In this document: one piece after another, positions 45,471 through 58,046 of the stretch
Numbering within the stretch: the first letter of the stretch is position 1
Layout of the letters: each line of letters starts with the position of its first letter
Source: Lethocerus indicus
Taxonomy: Eukaryota; Arthropoda; Insecta; Hemiptera; Belostomatidae
Assembly (NCBI GenBank): GCA_019843655.1
Contig: JACDQD010000004.1
Location: 2,542,001 to 2,606,000, forward strand
Length of the DNA: 64,000 nucleotides
Direction: 5' to 3'
Position numbers and translations under genes: made by a program
The notes under the pieces: model-generated
The model's input: the letters and a program-made list of their open reading frames with translations, nothing else
Database searches by the model: none
Told to the model about the DNA's origin: nothing

Positions 45471-46025
45471 TAGGGGACAAATAAACTGATAAATGTCCTT
45501 GGCAAGATGTTGCTACTAATTATGGGCGTAGTGCAGAAACCGGTGCATCGTAAACTAGATGAATAGTGCGCGTTTTCGATTTATTTTATTAAAAATTCGA
45601 AACTGCGCACGTGCAACAAGCGAATATTACATTTCGTGCCTTGCGGCGCGAAGTCCAATTTAGCGAGATCGTTCGTCGTTAATAAATCGGGACCAAATAA
45701 GGAATCGAAAACGGATTCGTTCACGAAACGCGGGGAATTTTTTCAATTTCAATTCATCGAAATGACGAACGGTCGATCCGCATCTGCATACCAGGAAAAA
45801 TCCGCCCGGTTTTTATTCTTTCGCATAATTAACCGGGCCTTCGCGTCATCGCACAGAATCGTTACCAGACGTATTCTGCGCTCTCGTAACAGGGGGAATT
45901 AAAAAAAAAGAAAAAAAATGTGCGCGATAAAAGAAGTCGCCGATATTTTCGTCTCGGTTCTCGAAAGGCGTCGACTCCTCGGAGGCGGCCACATGACGTT
46001 CCTATAACAGCTGAAGCCAGATGTT

Positions 46026-46026
<1 letters not shown>
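45471..46026. other. non-coding
   Basis: The frame at 45636-45902 (88 codons) has no known motif. No repeat recognised. Confidence 0.4.

Positions 46027-46066
<40 letters not shown>
46027..46066. repeat. (CT)n microsatellite
   Basis: 20 CT units, followed by an imperfect GTCTCTGACTC. Confidence 0.98.
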
Positions 46067-46072
<6 letters not shown>

Positions 46073-47800
46073 GACTCACAAAGCGATTATTAAGAAAAAC
46101 TACGCGACATTTGGAATTCGTCCGGGGGGGTCGGGGGGGAAGAAGCGGCGAAGACGAAGAACACGACGATGCTTCGGTGATTCGAATTCGAAAGCATCAC
46201 TAGCCCTTTTTGCAAGCGGTATAATACCGTCATATATCACGAAAGGCAATGTGATCGATACAGCCGCTGTCGTTATTTGAACGCATTCTCGGCCAACATT
46301 CCACCTCTCCTACTGTTGAAATATTTTTTCTATCAGTCGCGCCCGGTTAATAAGCAGAATTCTAATTATTTAGCATCCGCGTTTGGAAGCGTTATTGGAT
46401 TCAATCTCTGCCCACTAATATTTAAAATATTATTGGAGGTAGCGTAATTTTATTATATTTTACAGACTATTACGCGTATATTAAGGAGGAGACGGAATAT
46501 GTGATGACGGCAATGATGGAATCAGGACAAGCGGAGGTAACAATGGGAGGTTTTTATGAAGAACCAAAAAAAAATCCAATCTAAAGTAACTCGGTATGCT
46601 AAAGATTAAATTAAGGTTATTAGAAAGAAAAAACATGGAAGTCAACTCGTCTGTCCAAGTGCTACGATGGACTTTGTGAAAAGTAAACAATTTATTTTAA
46701 AATTTTTCAGTATGATCAAAAAATCGAACCTTGTAAACCTATTTTTCCCCTAATATTAATCAGAACAATACGCTATACTATTATATGCGTATTGAACTAA
46801 TACGGACCAATAGATTCTAGAATTTTATTGCGCTAAAGAGCTCGAGTTATAAAAGTCAAGATGAATGGTCCATTTGGACAGGTAGAACATTATAGTGGTA
46901 ATGGACCGAAGGGCGAACCATTACAAGTGCACAACACTCATCGTGGGACAGGGAACGAGATTAGAGACGGCGTTAATAGCTGTGTCCTAGGACACGGACC
47001 GTTATCTGATTCACGTATTTCAACGCCGATAATTATTCGGCCCACGTCCCCAGTAAAAATCCTCCCTTTAACAGGGCCCTTTAGAAATTTATCGTTTCTC
47101 CGATTGGTGAAGTGGGAGGGATATTTCATTATTGGGAGATCCCTTATCTGGGGGAGGCCGTCCCCAGAGTCGGGAGGCACGAAGTGAGAACGTTTCAGAA
47201 GTTTTCGGACTCGCATTCTCCCGGGCGTCTGAATGGGAGGATAGCGGTACCGGGCAGCGATTATGGAGGGGTGGGGAGGGGTGGTCGGGGGTGGAAATGG
47301 AAGTTTCGTGGAGAGCAAAAGGGAGAGAGTGTGATAGAGCCTTCTTTCGAAGGCGAGGGCCGGGAAGCGGAAGGGGCACAATGGGGTGGTGGCCTAGAGA
47401 AGGGTTGCGAGGTCGCGAGCTGCATTGTCGCGTCTGTTTAGGAACCGGGAGGAAGGATAGATTTGGAAAACGGTGGCCGATGGGAGAAAATATACAATAA
47501 CTTGAAGTAGCAGGGCCCTTTTGGTGGGCGGGCATCTGTCAGAGAAGAGCCGGGGCCCATTCACGCTGAGGCCGCGCCCAGAAGGGTTGAGGTTAAGCGT
47601 GCCACAGGGCCACCACCACAATGGACGCTGGCCCTATTGTCGCCCTTCACACGGAGACCCAGATTTCGAGTATGTAATTTGCACACCTTTCCACCCACAC
47701 TACGAGTTAATAAGCCCAACGACTGCAGTAATACAATTATTTCGTTTGCAAACCCAGTCGCACCATATCGCACTGTACGATCCATTGTGGAAATTACAAA
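46067..47800. other. non-coding, G-rich patch at 46900-47650
   Basis: Purine-rich on the + strand, with several 110-150-codon frames on both strands that overlap each other. The peptide LVKWEGY at about 47100 resembles part of a chromodomain, but the residues after it do not fit. No gene assigned. Confidence 0.4.
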
Positions 47801-47942
47801 ATGCACGCTAATTCGGTAAAATCCTGGACCGATTTCTACGGGGTTCCGATCAACATCGCTCGCGTCCAGAGATTTCAATCTAAAGTCCTTCTTACCATTC
47901 CTAAAGCTCCCCCCGGTATGTCTCTAATCAAATCAAATCAAG
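47801..47942 (+). pseudogene. Jockey-like retrotransposon fragment, left of MITE
   Basis: Plus strand: YGVPINIARVQRFQSKVLLT and IPKAPPGM, matching the SDIARIRRFQSKVHRTI segment of the 27.6 kb copy. It runs up to the TA at 47943-47944, where the MITE begins, and resumes at 48163. Confidence 0.82.
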
Positions 47943-47944
47943 TA

Positions 47945-48160
47945 TTGGGTCGGCAACTAAGTCATCGCGGATTCCATCGCTACAAGGAGATGGCGTCATT
48001 TGTATTTTTACTAATGTTTACAACTTCAAACCTATAGAGTAGTCTGAAATGTTTATTACGTGCCAACTATTCGTCGTGCGTACCAAAAAATGCACGACAT
48101 AAGTAAGGAACACACACCCGAAGATGAGAAGAATCCGCAATTATTTAGTTGCCAACCCAA
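47945..48160. mobile_element. mariner-derived MITE, copy 2, inside a retrotransposon fragment
   Basis: 216 bp with TA on each side (47943-47944 and 48161-48162). Left end TTGGGTCGGCAACTAAGTCA; right end the inverse of TTGGGTTGGCAACTAAATAA. Terminal repeats are about 28 bases. It is the same element as 17730-17936 in inverted orientation, and its outer ends match the mariner at 14513-15039. It is non-coding and interrupts the Jockey-like fragment, so it arrived later. Confidence 0.96.
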
Positions 48161-48162
48161 TA

Positions 48163-48290
48163 ATTCACCACTAACTCAACATACCAACACATGACGAAGT
48201 CGCAAAATCCCGGTTCCTCAAGTTTCATTACGGCCTTTCTCCTCGTCCAAATTTGCTCGTCCAGTCTAAATCCAATATTTGAGCCAATTT
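48163..48290 (+). pseudogene. Jockey-like retrotransposon fragment, right of MITE
   Basis: CTCAACATACC-ACA, then GACGAAGTCGCAAAATCCCG and GTTTCATTACGGCCTTTCTC, match the inverse of 27615-27690 (GACGAAGTCGCAAAATCCCG is identical in both). This stretch follows the RFQSK segment in the 27.6 kb copy, so the two halves around the MITE belong to one fragment. The reading frame is not intact. Confidence 0.85.
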
Positions 48291-51200
48291 CAATTTAACT
48301 CAGTTACTTATAACCGCCGATTTTACAGTTTAATCAATGGTCCATTCACATATTCGGAATGAGGATATAAAGCGTTTACAAATAAATAACGATATAATTC
48401 AAATTGTCTCAAGACATTTCATAGTTAGTTGACGTATTGAATGTCTATCCAGGACAGAAGAATAACAAACTAAGTAATTCATTTGACCGCGATATTCCTT
48501 TCGACGGAACTCCCCGTGAGGTTTTCCAATTAGGCCGATCTGCCGGCCAACGGGCCGCGAATAAATTCATTTTAGAGTTATTGAATCGTTCTCGTCGAAT
48601 AGACGTAAGCGCTAATTTGCGGAATGAATCGCCGCCGTACGTGATTACAGTCGGCAGTCCTCGATCACGTAACCGGGCCGGGGTTTAAGCACTCGAACCG
48701 AAGATATTTACGATCGGGCCAAAAAATATTAAACACAGTAAAACGGATTACATCTCATTCTGGAAACAGACTGGACTCTTAAGGGAGAATGGAGGGAGAG
48801 AGGTGGGGGAGAAAAACGCTATAAATATTTAAAAAAAAAGGCTGGCACAAATCCCGCTCAGAAGTACCACTCATTTAATTAGGGGTTATTAACTGCTTCT
48901 AGCTCTGGAGCCGGCCGGTCTATTAGGCCTCTCTATCCCGGCCTGCAGCCTGTAGCGGCCTGTAGCTTCTATTTCTTTTTTTGTAATCTTGTCCCCTAAC
49001 TGCTCCCGCGTTGCCATTACGTTTTCACTCCCGTGTAAACCAGCCGCATTCTCGGCCCGGCAGTTTACGGATCAGAAATAATTTGACCGCGATAAATTAC
49101 ACAAAATAGAAACCGGGCGGACGGTGGTTTTTAAACTTTACGACGGCGTACCCTGATGGTAAAGTATTAAATCAAATTTACCCGAAGTATCTTTATTGGA
49201 TAATTCCCACTGTCAATACTAAAAAAAAGGCGCGTACATTATATAACTTCGGCTATATAGTTACCAATATAGGCGCAATCATACCAACATGCCTGGTTAA
49301 TTTATCCGACGGGATGCTACTGACGATGGCGAGAGACCGATAGCACTCTGGAGCTGAAAGATCGAAGCAATTTAATAATGCGGAATGCAACCGTTGATCC
49401 TCCTCTATTAATATGACAGACGAAATATTCCCTCCCGACTGCTGTTTATGATAAATTTTGTCCTAAACATCACAATAAATGAAATAATTCGAAGGGGAAA
49501 CTAATCCCCGTTCACCACGACCTCAGACATACCGACAGTCGGTGAATTTATAAAGATCTACAGATCTCCTGTAGGCCGGATACGCGTCGAAAGTGGCATT
49601 GTCGGCACGGCTTCTTTATCGGGAAAAACGACTTTCCCGAAAACTACAGGCGCGTTCCGTTCCGCCAAAGCGGTACAGAAGGGACCGGCCGACCGAATAT
49701 AAGTCGGCCGGTGGAAATCCGCCCTATCCTATTTCAGCGTGAAGCCTTCGGGATCAGTTCCTCGGGGAATGAGATGAAAGAGTTGAAAGAAACCTATAGC
49801 CTTTGACTTAAATCCTATAGGGTTGACAAAAGGGCGGCGGAGAAGAACAGGTCCGGGAGGAGGTGGACAAATGCGACGGTGGCCAACTCCCCGGGATATG
49901 CCCGACAAACCTAATCAGGTGTAATGCCTGAAATGTAATTATACCCTGTGTGGAGATCTTCGGAGGAAAAATTCACGGGGCCGGCACAAATCTCTGAACG
50001 CCTTTAACCCCTTCCCAGGGAAGGCTTCACCGATGGGATCACGGTCAGACCGAGAATTGCCAAAGCCTCCCACATCTCAATGCTCCCATTATTCAGATCT
50101 CCCAGCTATAATACTAGGTGGAAGGGCCGACAAAAATGAGCTTTGAATCTCCGGCTTGAACGGCCTGAAAGCAGAGCGCAAAACCGACCATTCTTCGTAT
50201 GTATAATTTTCAAAACAATAGTGACACAGTTCCGAAATCTCCCGGAACATTATCGGCCCGTGAATGCTGACTCAATAGTATTGGCTTGTTGCAAAGGTAA
50301 TACAGGATTTTCCTTATTTGACTTGTACACACAGATTAAATCTCTTATCGTATATTTTATTCCATCCCCATCGCTTCAATATAATCCGTTGCGAACAAAT
50401 TCTGTCTAAATTCAGGCCGCGGGACAAACATCAATGAAATTGCGGGCGCGAATGAATGTCGGTTTCAAAACTTTTGAACATTCCATCTCCAAATATCTCA
50501 GCGGCTTCTTGTAGGGGAGGTTTCGTCGTGAATCGAGATTCCGAAATATCGACACGTCCTTGACCCCAAACTTTAATAAATACTTAATAAACTTGTTTCT
50601 CTTTGACAAAAACGATTCTGCTTTATGCTGAGTTTCTGAGTTTATGCTTAAGTTATTCCAACGCTCAAAATCCCGCTTCGTTCCACATTTAGTTACACTG
50701 AATAATTTGAACTTCCGCTGAGTGAATTCTTCTTTCTGCTCTTCCTGAAGAGGCGACCGAATAGGTAGGCCGCCCTTGCTTGATCTCCGTTCAAGGGTGA
50801 TGAAAAAAGGTGACGACCGGAGGGGATTCGAACAGGGTAAACAACGACTCTGCTCCCCGTAAAAAAAAATTGAAAAGTGAAAAAAGAAATCCTATTTTTT
50901 CTTCAAACACCGACCCCCCCGGTTGAAAGAAGTATCCTCCCACTGAAGGAGAGGCCGTATTGTGAACACTGGTCGACTATTTCGTATACTTAGCAAAAAA
51001 AAAATAGCATACTTATATTTTTGTTATTTCGTTGAAAACTTATATTTGCAATAAAACTTCTCCGCCTTATTTAAGGCACGACGAATAGTATTGTCGAAAA
51101 TCTAAGCAAGACGGGTAAAAAAGAGGACTTAATTCTAATGGGAGGATTATTACCTTGTTGATAATCCGATTTTTTAGCCACTACACTTTTATACAAATAT

Positions 51201-54200
51201 TTCGCATTTTAACGTCGAGAATAGTAGTGTACAATATCAGGTTGACTTAAACTCTAGAAATCGAAATAATAATCAGCAGGATCGATAAATGTTTCTTCGA
51301 AATTCATTGTAGTGAAGGAGAGAGGATGAGGATAATCTTTAAGATAAGATATTTAAACAACATTGCTAATTCTCTATTATATTTGGGAGGAAAATTCTGC
51401 GTTATTTTCGCAACAACTTAATATTTTCAACTGGAAATCGGTTGTGATTATTGTAGAAGTAGACGTTCCTAAATTCAAAGGTTTCAGAAAACTTATTGGG
51501 ATTTTTTATTCCTAGGAAAGTTTATGTTGAAATCGTAGGGGGCTGCTCTCTATTCAGATCCTGATAATAATTCCGCTGAGGAAATGCACTGGGGCGACAG
51601 AATATTATAATAAGGTGAATTTGAGCCTACAGAAAGGTCCTGAGGGTTGGTGTGTGGGGGTGGAAGGAAGCGTTTCCGTTTTATAACTTGTTACTACGCG
51701 GATGGGGAAATGGAAAAGAAGAAGATACATTCGTGAAAACTGGGAAAAGAAACAAAATGCAGTGGGAACTTGAATGCTATCGGAATGGGGGGCCTCGATA
51801 TGAAATGCCCTTCTCCCTTTTGTTCCCGTCCAGGTAGGCAGAGGGGACCCTCCACCTCGTGCAGGTAGGCATTGCACCCCTCGGCAATTGGATACGAAAT
51901 TCAGGCAAAAATCTATCCGCCTGCGCCTAACTGTAGGAAATGGGAACGGCGGAAACCGGTAGTGACAATATTTTAGAATAATATTAGAAAAACCGGCTGA
52001 CATTGTGGGGATATTCCTTGAAGTACACATCTCGGACACGTTTCCCGAATTTCAGTCAGCATTACGCGGAGCCCAAGAATTTCAGCACTATTAAACAGTG
52101 CTGAGTAATTAAGACAATGAGAATGGAGGCAGAATGTGTCGAGAACGATAATAGTGGAAGCTTTCTTCCAACAATTGCCAAATACCTTAAATCCAATTAA
52201 TTCTAGTACAATCCGAAAGAGTGAAATGCAGGAAATGTTAATGACAACGCGACAGATTTTCACGGCTAAGTCCCGAACAGAACCGGGAAAAACGTGTAGA
52301 CCACAGAAAAAATCCTACAGCCGACTTCCTCTTGTAGAACAACTGGCTAACGTTGAGGATATTCATTACCGAATTCCTTAAATTGCGATAGTTTATCTTT
52401 ATTTCACACGATACACTGACCGCTTCCTGGACCTCTTCAGTAGCATTTCGCCAGCAAATTAGTGTGGCATTGCACTGAGGAAGGTTATGGGTCAGACATA
52501 AGACCGTATCAGCGAAAGGCGAGAGAATATAGGAAGAATGATAGGTAACCCCATCTCCTGCCCGGAAAGAGGGACAAAGCTGTAAATATTAATACAAAGT
52601 ACGGTACTACACTACACGGTGCTACTACCCGGAAAAACCTGTAGCCCGGAACATATGGCCGAAACCGGAGAAAATTCTACAGTCGATTTCCCCCTCAATC
52701 GTTCCCTCAGGAGAAAAAAAAATCGGCTACAAAGAAGCGCACTATCGGCCGACTCTTCAGAAGATCGGATCTTGAAGGCCGACGATAGGCGGAAGCCGAC
52801 GCTACCGGGACTGGAAACACTTCACCCGGGGGTGTTTCCTGCTTGCTTTTAATTCATCCCCCGAAATCCACAGAGCGGGGCCGAGGGCATTTAACAAGGT
52901 CAAAGCTCACGCGCTCCAACAGATGGGCGCTTTTTTTCCCCTCTCGGGCCGGTTCAGTTTCACAAAACGTCCGGCCCGTCCGCATTTCTATAACTCGAAG
53001 GTATGATGGATTAACAACAAATACAATTGGCTGGGACGTTCATTATACCCAAAAATAGTCTCTACAAAATCCTGTACTAATATAGTGGAGTACTGGAATG
53101 ACAGGCCAAGAGAGTGTCACCGGCGGGTGATTTATCTATCATGAAAGTCATTTCAGGACGAAACAATCGCACTTTAGCTATCACTAACACGAGATATAGT
53201 GCAATATATCAGTTCAATGATCGGTTATGTTCATATTGTAGTAGCTGTGATTCTTTGACCAGGACTTCGGGGATGGCTTTACGTTAGAAGGTTGGGAAAT
53301 ACTTTTTCACTGCCCTTCTTTTTTTTTTTACAGAGTTACCGAATTATGCACGCCAAACAGTGGTAGGATCAACAGTCGGCTTTTCACTTTGAGCGAGGGG
53401 ATATTCGCCGCCGCTGACCTAACCGGAACGCCGAGTGAAAATCGATTTCCACTCTGCGAGGGTATCGGTTTTTGCCCCAGAATTTCTCCTACGGATTCCG
53501 GCGAACGTTCGGTAGCCGATTCCAATATTTAACTTGTCGCGGTCCAAATCGCCATATGTGGAACCAAACCGATTTACCACGAGGAGGAGGTCTAAATACG
53601 GTATAAATCAAATTAGACGAGACATAGCTAGATTGAGTGATATTACTTTCAACCGTTTTTTGAACGATGACATTTTCGGATTTTAACATTCTAAAAAGTA
53701 GTATATTGCTTGGCCTAGAAATTTGACTTTCGACACTCAGATCGTTAGCGAAAATGATACGTTGGGACGGAATTTCCCAACCGACGTAAAAACAGGAGCG
53801 GCGGTGCTTCCTGTCGCCCGAAAGAAAGGTCGTTAGGCGTTCTCCTGGAGCAGTGAATCATTCGGAGAACTCCCAATTACGCGATGGCTGAATCCGGCTC
53901 TAAGAATAGAATGATTAGTCGGGTCGGCGTATACTTTTTTACCTATATATTAATAATGAGACTGGAATAATTTAGTATGGCCGAAAACGTGATATGAATT
54001 TTTTTTTCTAAATTTCTGAGTCTCGTATGCCCTACTGCCCTCTTAATAACAAATACGAAAGGAAATATTCCAAAATGTATGAAGGCTGACATAAAATTTA
54101 CATCAGCTGGAAATTTAAATAATACTGACACTGGACAGGAGGAATCGTAATAAAATCAAGATTTTAATTTATACAAACCAGAAATCAATTTTGACTATAT

Positions 54201-56780
54201 TAGTGACCTTTTATATGAAAGTTGTGTTGTATTCAATGCGATTTATTATTGCAGTCTGGAACGCCTACATATTGAGAAAAATAGTAAATCGAAATTGTTT
54301 AATCCATACATATGTATGATAGCAACTGATTATAGACCTGTCTCTGGATCAGGAGCGGTGGAAAGGCCCAGAAAATGTTGGCGGGCACAATCTGGATTTA
54401 AATGCCAGATTTTAATAGGGCCCAGAGGAGTAGTGTTATGCGGGTAGTGTTTCTGTGTATCGCTCCGGACGCGGTAGCGGCGTACACGTGCTGTGGAAGC
54501 GGGGGCGGGGGTGGTGGTGGAGGAGGGTTGAGCGTTTTCAGCATGTGCTCAGCAGGCACACACTTGCGCACATGTGGCTCCCAGCACTCGGTGCTACTCG
54601 AAGATTCTCTCACTTCCTCTCACGCGCGCCCCACTTATCAATAATACAGTCAAAACATTCAAACTTCAGACGAGAGCTGTTCGCTCCTCTCGATTGACTC
54701 GGGTCAATCGAATTACCGAATCAGCGAGGGGAGACAGAGAGAGGGTAGCGTTAATGTCGTGTTGCCAAAGCGCGTACAATGATGGGACAATAAATTTTTC
54801 AATGTGCTCCAGGAAATACCTGGGTGCGCACTTTATATCCCTCGTTCGGTGGAGCGAAATTTGAATTAATTTCCATTATCGGCAATCGGACTTTAAATCG
54901 GCAATCTGGACGTTCGAATTTACAGATTCCGGGAGTCCGAATCGGTAAAAAACAAAAAAACAAACGGGTAGAAAACGTCGGCTGGACGTCCCAAACTCGT
55001 TCCAAACAGGATTTTTCTAAAAATTGGACTGCCCCCAAAATCAAGAGGAGTAAAAATAAAAGGGCGAACGACGTAAAAAAATATAAAAACGCGCACAAAT
55101 AGGCAAAACAACCCAGTAATTGGACGGAATATATCAACGGAAACTATCAGCTGCACAGATTCTTTAAAAAACCAAAAGAGAAAACAAAGAACTTGGGCTC
55201 GTTTCGACGGCGAAACGTGTGGCCCTTAGAGGGTGGGACGTGGGGGGGGGGGGAGGAAGGGAAGAAAGCGAGACAAAAAGAAGTGCTCCCGGTAGGAAAA
55301 GGACAACCGGGTTAAGGGACTAATTATACTGGAAATAAAATGGCGGTTCTGGTCGCGAGCCTCTCTGCCACCTGCGTAATTTTCGGCCGCTGATCAACGC
55401 CGACGATTGAACCAATTTTATGTTTTTTTTTTTTGGTTTTTTTCTGTTCTCCTCTTGTCGGTAACCAAAAACTGGTCGGGGGTCTACCGCCTCCCCTGCG
55501 GAAGACGAATAAGAGGATGAGGGGTGACGGTGGGGGTGGGGAAGGAAAAACGAGAAAAGAAATTTAAGAACGAAAACAGAACAAAAATAAACTGAGGTCT
55601 GGAGAGGGGGACCACTTAATGACAGCCAATTTTAATACGGACCGAACTGGGAGAGGACTTTTTCGGGACCGGTGTACAGTTAACTTAAGCGCGAGACGTT
55701 CGGTCTGAACTATTAGGCGGAATTTTGCGCCGGCTGTAATTTCCACGGATAATTTATTAATTTCAATTACAAACCCCCGGGGCCGATCTATCTAGCGCCC
55801 CCTCGGGGGGAAGGGGGCGGCGAGATCCCGCAATTTACGGGCTCTTCCGGTCACTAGAACTATTATCCGTAGATGCGTAACGAAACACTTCGTGATAAAG
55901 GACTTGTCCTCGCGATTGTCACGAATAACATTTCGGTCTCATCTTCATCGGTTTTTAAAATTAATGCCGGTTTATTGAAATTCATTTCAATAGAATATCG
56001 CGCTGTAAATAGACCCGATAATATCCCGTATTTAACATTACCGACAGGAGACACTACATATTAAATCCCTTGTAGGTTGACTGATGGTATAATGCATATT
56101 ACACTTCAAACCGTTGCTGCAAATATCCGTGAATATTTCTTGCATGTGAGACAACAAGTGTTTGTAATATGCTAAGCTTGTAATCTGATGAGAATTCAGT
56201 TCGCTATTTTCCATCTAAATGTACAATTTTGGAGCATAAAGTAAAGATATAATGAGAGTAGGATCTGGGAAAGGAGTACTCAAGGGGGAATTCCGAAAGC
56301 GTTTGGGATCCTGCAATCGCAAATTTCAACTGATCAAAGCTCGTTTATGACTGTTCTGTATTTATTATTAATTAAATTCACCGAGATATTTAGTGTTTTT
56401 TGTACTGCTCTCTCTGTTCTCCAAAAAGCTAAGGTCTCCTGTCAGTGCTAAGCCGGTTCAAACAGTTTATTGTTTTTTTTTCCGGATAAATTGTATATAA
56501 AAGTTTATTGGTACAGGAATAACTCTTTGTTCCAGCGGAGGGCTGTACGCGGGGCCGTAGAGGATGCAGTCTGTTTCCTCTACCGGCCTGTCTATACCAG
56601 ACAGATCGACGATAAGATACAATCGGTCGAGCGATTCAATGTCGTCTGGGATAGGACATGTAATTGACTCATTACTGACGCTGTAACTCTCGGTATGGTG
56701 GTGACTGTAAAATGACAATATCTTTTTTTATTATTTATTGTAAAATCAAATTTTAGCTTTGTGACTACAATTGTGAAATA
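48291..56780. other. non-coding, long stretch without a recognised gene
   Basis: A+T-rich with G+C-rich spots near 48900-49050, 49600-49900, 52620-52950 and 55200-55320. Frames of up to 148 codons (for example 51605-52039) have no known motif. GATGCTACTGACGATGGCGA at 49313-49332 faintly recalls the foldback core. A G-rich run at 54500-54530 explains the poly-Gly and poly-Pro frames there. No RNA gene recognised. Confidence 0.45.
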
Positions 56781-56945
56781 TTTCTCTCGCTGGTTCGGCC
56801 TGTAGGGACAACCGCCGCAGTGACAGCGCAGTGAGGATGCCCGAAAAAACATCCAAAGCGCCGCTACTGAAGATGGCGAGCAGCCGAAACCGGTTCGGCA
56901 AAAGACCTCCTCGCAAACCACAAAACAGTTATTCCAAACAATATC
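56781..56945 (+). mobile_element. foldback repeat family, copy E
   Basis: Left arm TTTCTCTCGCTGGTTCGGCC, then GACAACCGCCGCAGTGACAG, GTGAGGATGCCCGAAAAAAC, ATCCAAAG, CTGAAGA (56867-56873), the GGC/GCC stem and GAAACCGGTTC (one change from GGTCT), GCAAAAGACC, then the tail CTCGCAAACCACAAAACAG. About 50 bases covering the right arm and 'acgaaatctacggtattccaac' are deleted. No protein is encoded. Confidence 0.88.
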
Positions 56946-57004
56946 GGTTTTCGTGAGCAAACATGATGCTCCCCCTCCCCCCCCCTCCCAACAAGCATCC
57001 CGCG

Positions 57005-57070
57005 TGACAAAGTGCCTCTCACAGCTACTGAAGATGGCGAGCGGCCAAAATCCACGAAACAGGTAGTCGA
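57005..57070 (+). mobile_element. foldback repeat family, core scrap (copy G)
   Basis: AAAGTGCC, CTGAAGA (57028-57034), GGCGAGCGGCC, then AAAATCCACGAAACAGGTAG. It lies about 60 bases after copy E and lacks GAAACCGGTC, so it is a deletion derivative. Confidence 0.7.
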
Positions 57071-57871
57071 AATTATTAAGGAGCTTAAGAAATAAATTGT
57101 TCCGTAAATCAAATGGAAGTACTTAAAGCGAAATCTGACTTTTAATTGTTTGAAATTCGAGAGGAAATTCTTTTTCGCATTTTTATTTTCTGTTAGCCGG
57201 GTGTTTGCTTTAATTGGGATTCACCGGGTGGAAGTGGGACGGTTGATGTGCATTCAAGGCGGACTGGCGTCTGTTGGTTTCGACTTATTTTTAGTGTCCG
57301 GGCGACCTTTCGTGTCGGGATTGATAAGAGGAGAGCCCGCATCATCCCCGGCACACTGTCCACTGTCTTCATTATGATCCCCCCACCTGGGGCTTAATGA
57401 TTTTCGCGTCGATCGTAAACACGCCCACGCTCAGCACCAGGTGGTTCGCGATTTCTCCGAACCTATCCACTTCCCTGAGGCCGGCATTCGGCTCTATCCT
57501 CTCTCTGTTTTTTTTTCTCCCTGAGCGTTGTTCCAAGGACTGAGGCGTTGTCGGGAAAACGACAACGCTGATAGGATTGTACGACCGGGCTTTTCATTGT
57601 TCACGATTTATTTTATACCGATTTCACTATCCAATAGATGTTTGCCTGTTGCAGGTTAGCTCGTCAGACGCTCACGAAACATTCCAGGATTAAAATTATC
57701 TCTGGTCCGACTGGTTTTGTAAGTAAAATAGACTTAGGTGAGGTACTGTCTCTCGACCTGCAGTTGTTGAGGTAACTGTGGACAACCGTTTCTTCTGGGG
57801 CCAACTTACTGACGGAGTTCTTCTCTTTAAAGCTCCCGTTGACATTAAACTATCCTTAATATCCTTGTTTA
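57071..57871. other. non-coding between foldback copies
   Basis: The frame at 57150-57377 (75 codons) has no known motif. No repeat recognised. Confidence 0.4.
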
Positions 57872-58046
57872 TGTCTCCTCTCGCTGGTTTGGTCTGTACA
57901 GACAAGCACCACATCCAAAGTGACACATCACCGCTACTGAAGATGGCGATCAGCCGAAACCGGTCTGGCGAAAGACCGGCGAAACACAACGAATCTACGG
58001 TATTCCAACCCCTCGCAGACCACAAAACAGGTATTTTAAACTAGTA
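57872..58046 (+). mobile_element. foldback repeat family, copy F
   Basis: The left arm TGTCTCCTCTCGCTGGTTTG (57872-57891) is present and is the inverse of the arm that ends copies A and C. Then come a shortened middle, ATCCAAAGTGACAC, CTGAAGA (57937-57943), the GGC/GCC stem, GAAACCGGTCTGGCGAAAGA, CCGGCGAAACAC and the tail CGAATCTACGGTATTCCAAC, CCCTCGCAGACCACAAAACA and GGTATTTTAAACT. Its own right arm has lost about 15 bases. No protein is encoded. Confidence 0.92.
57932..57970 (+). ncRNA. hammerhead-ribozyme-like motif, copy F
   Basis: CGCTA, CTGAAGA, one extra T, GGC-gatca-GCC, GAA (57956-57958), ACC/GGT, C (57965), TGGCG. Stem I has five pairs (CGCUA with UGGCG, one G-U). It shares the extra base before stem II and the loopless stem III with copies B and C. 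Expected cleavage, if any, is after C57965. Confidence 0.35.

Noticed and set aside
46861..47187. Chromodomain-like peptide LVKWEGY
   Set aside because: Only seven residues fit. The following residues lack the expected acidic and Trp-Glu-Pro positions.
49310..49345. CTGACGATGGCGAG as another foldback copy
   Set aside because: The likeness stops after about 20 bases, with none of the arms, GAAACCGGTC or tail.
50741..50850. tRNA-like GATTCGAAC box
   Set aside because: The reverse complement resembles a T-loop, but no matching D-arm, anticodon arm or acceptor stem could be drawn around it.
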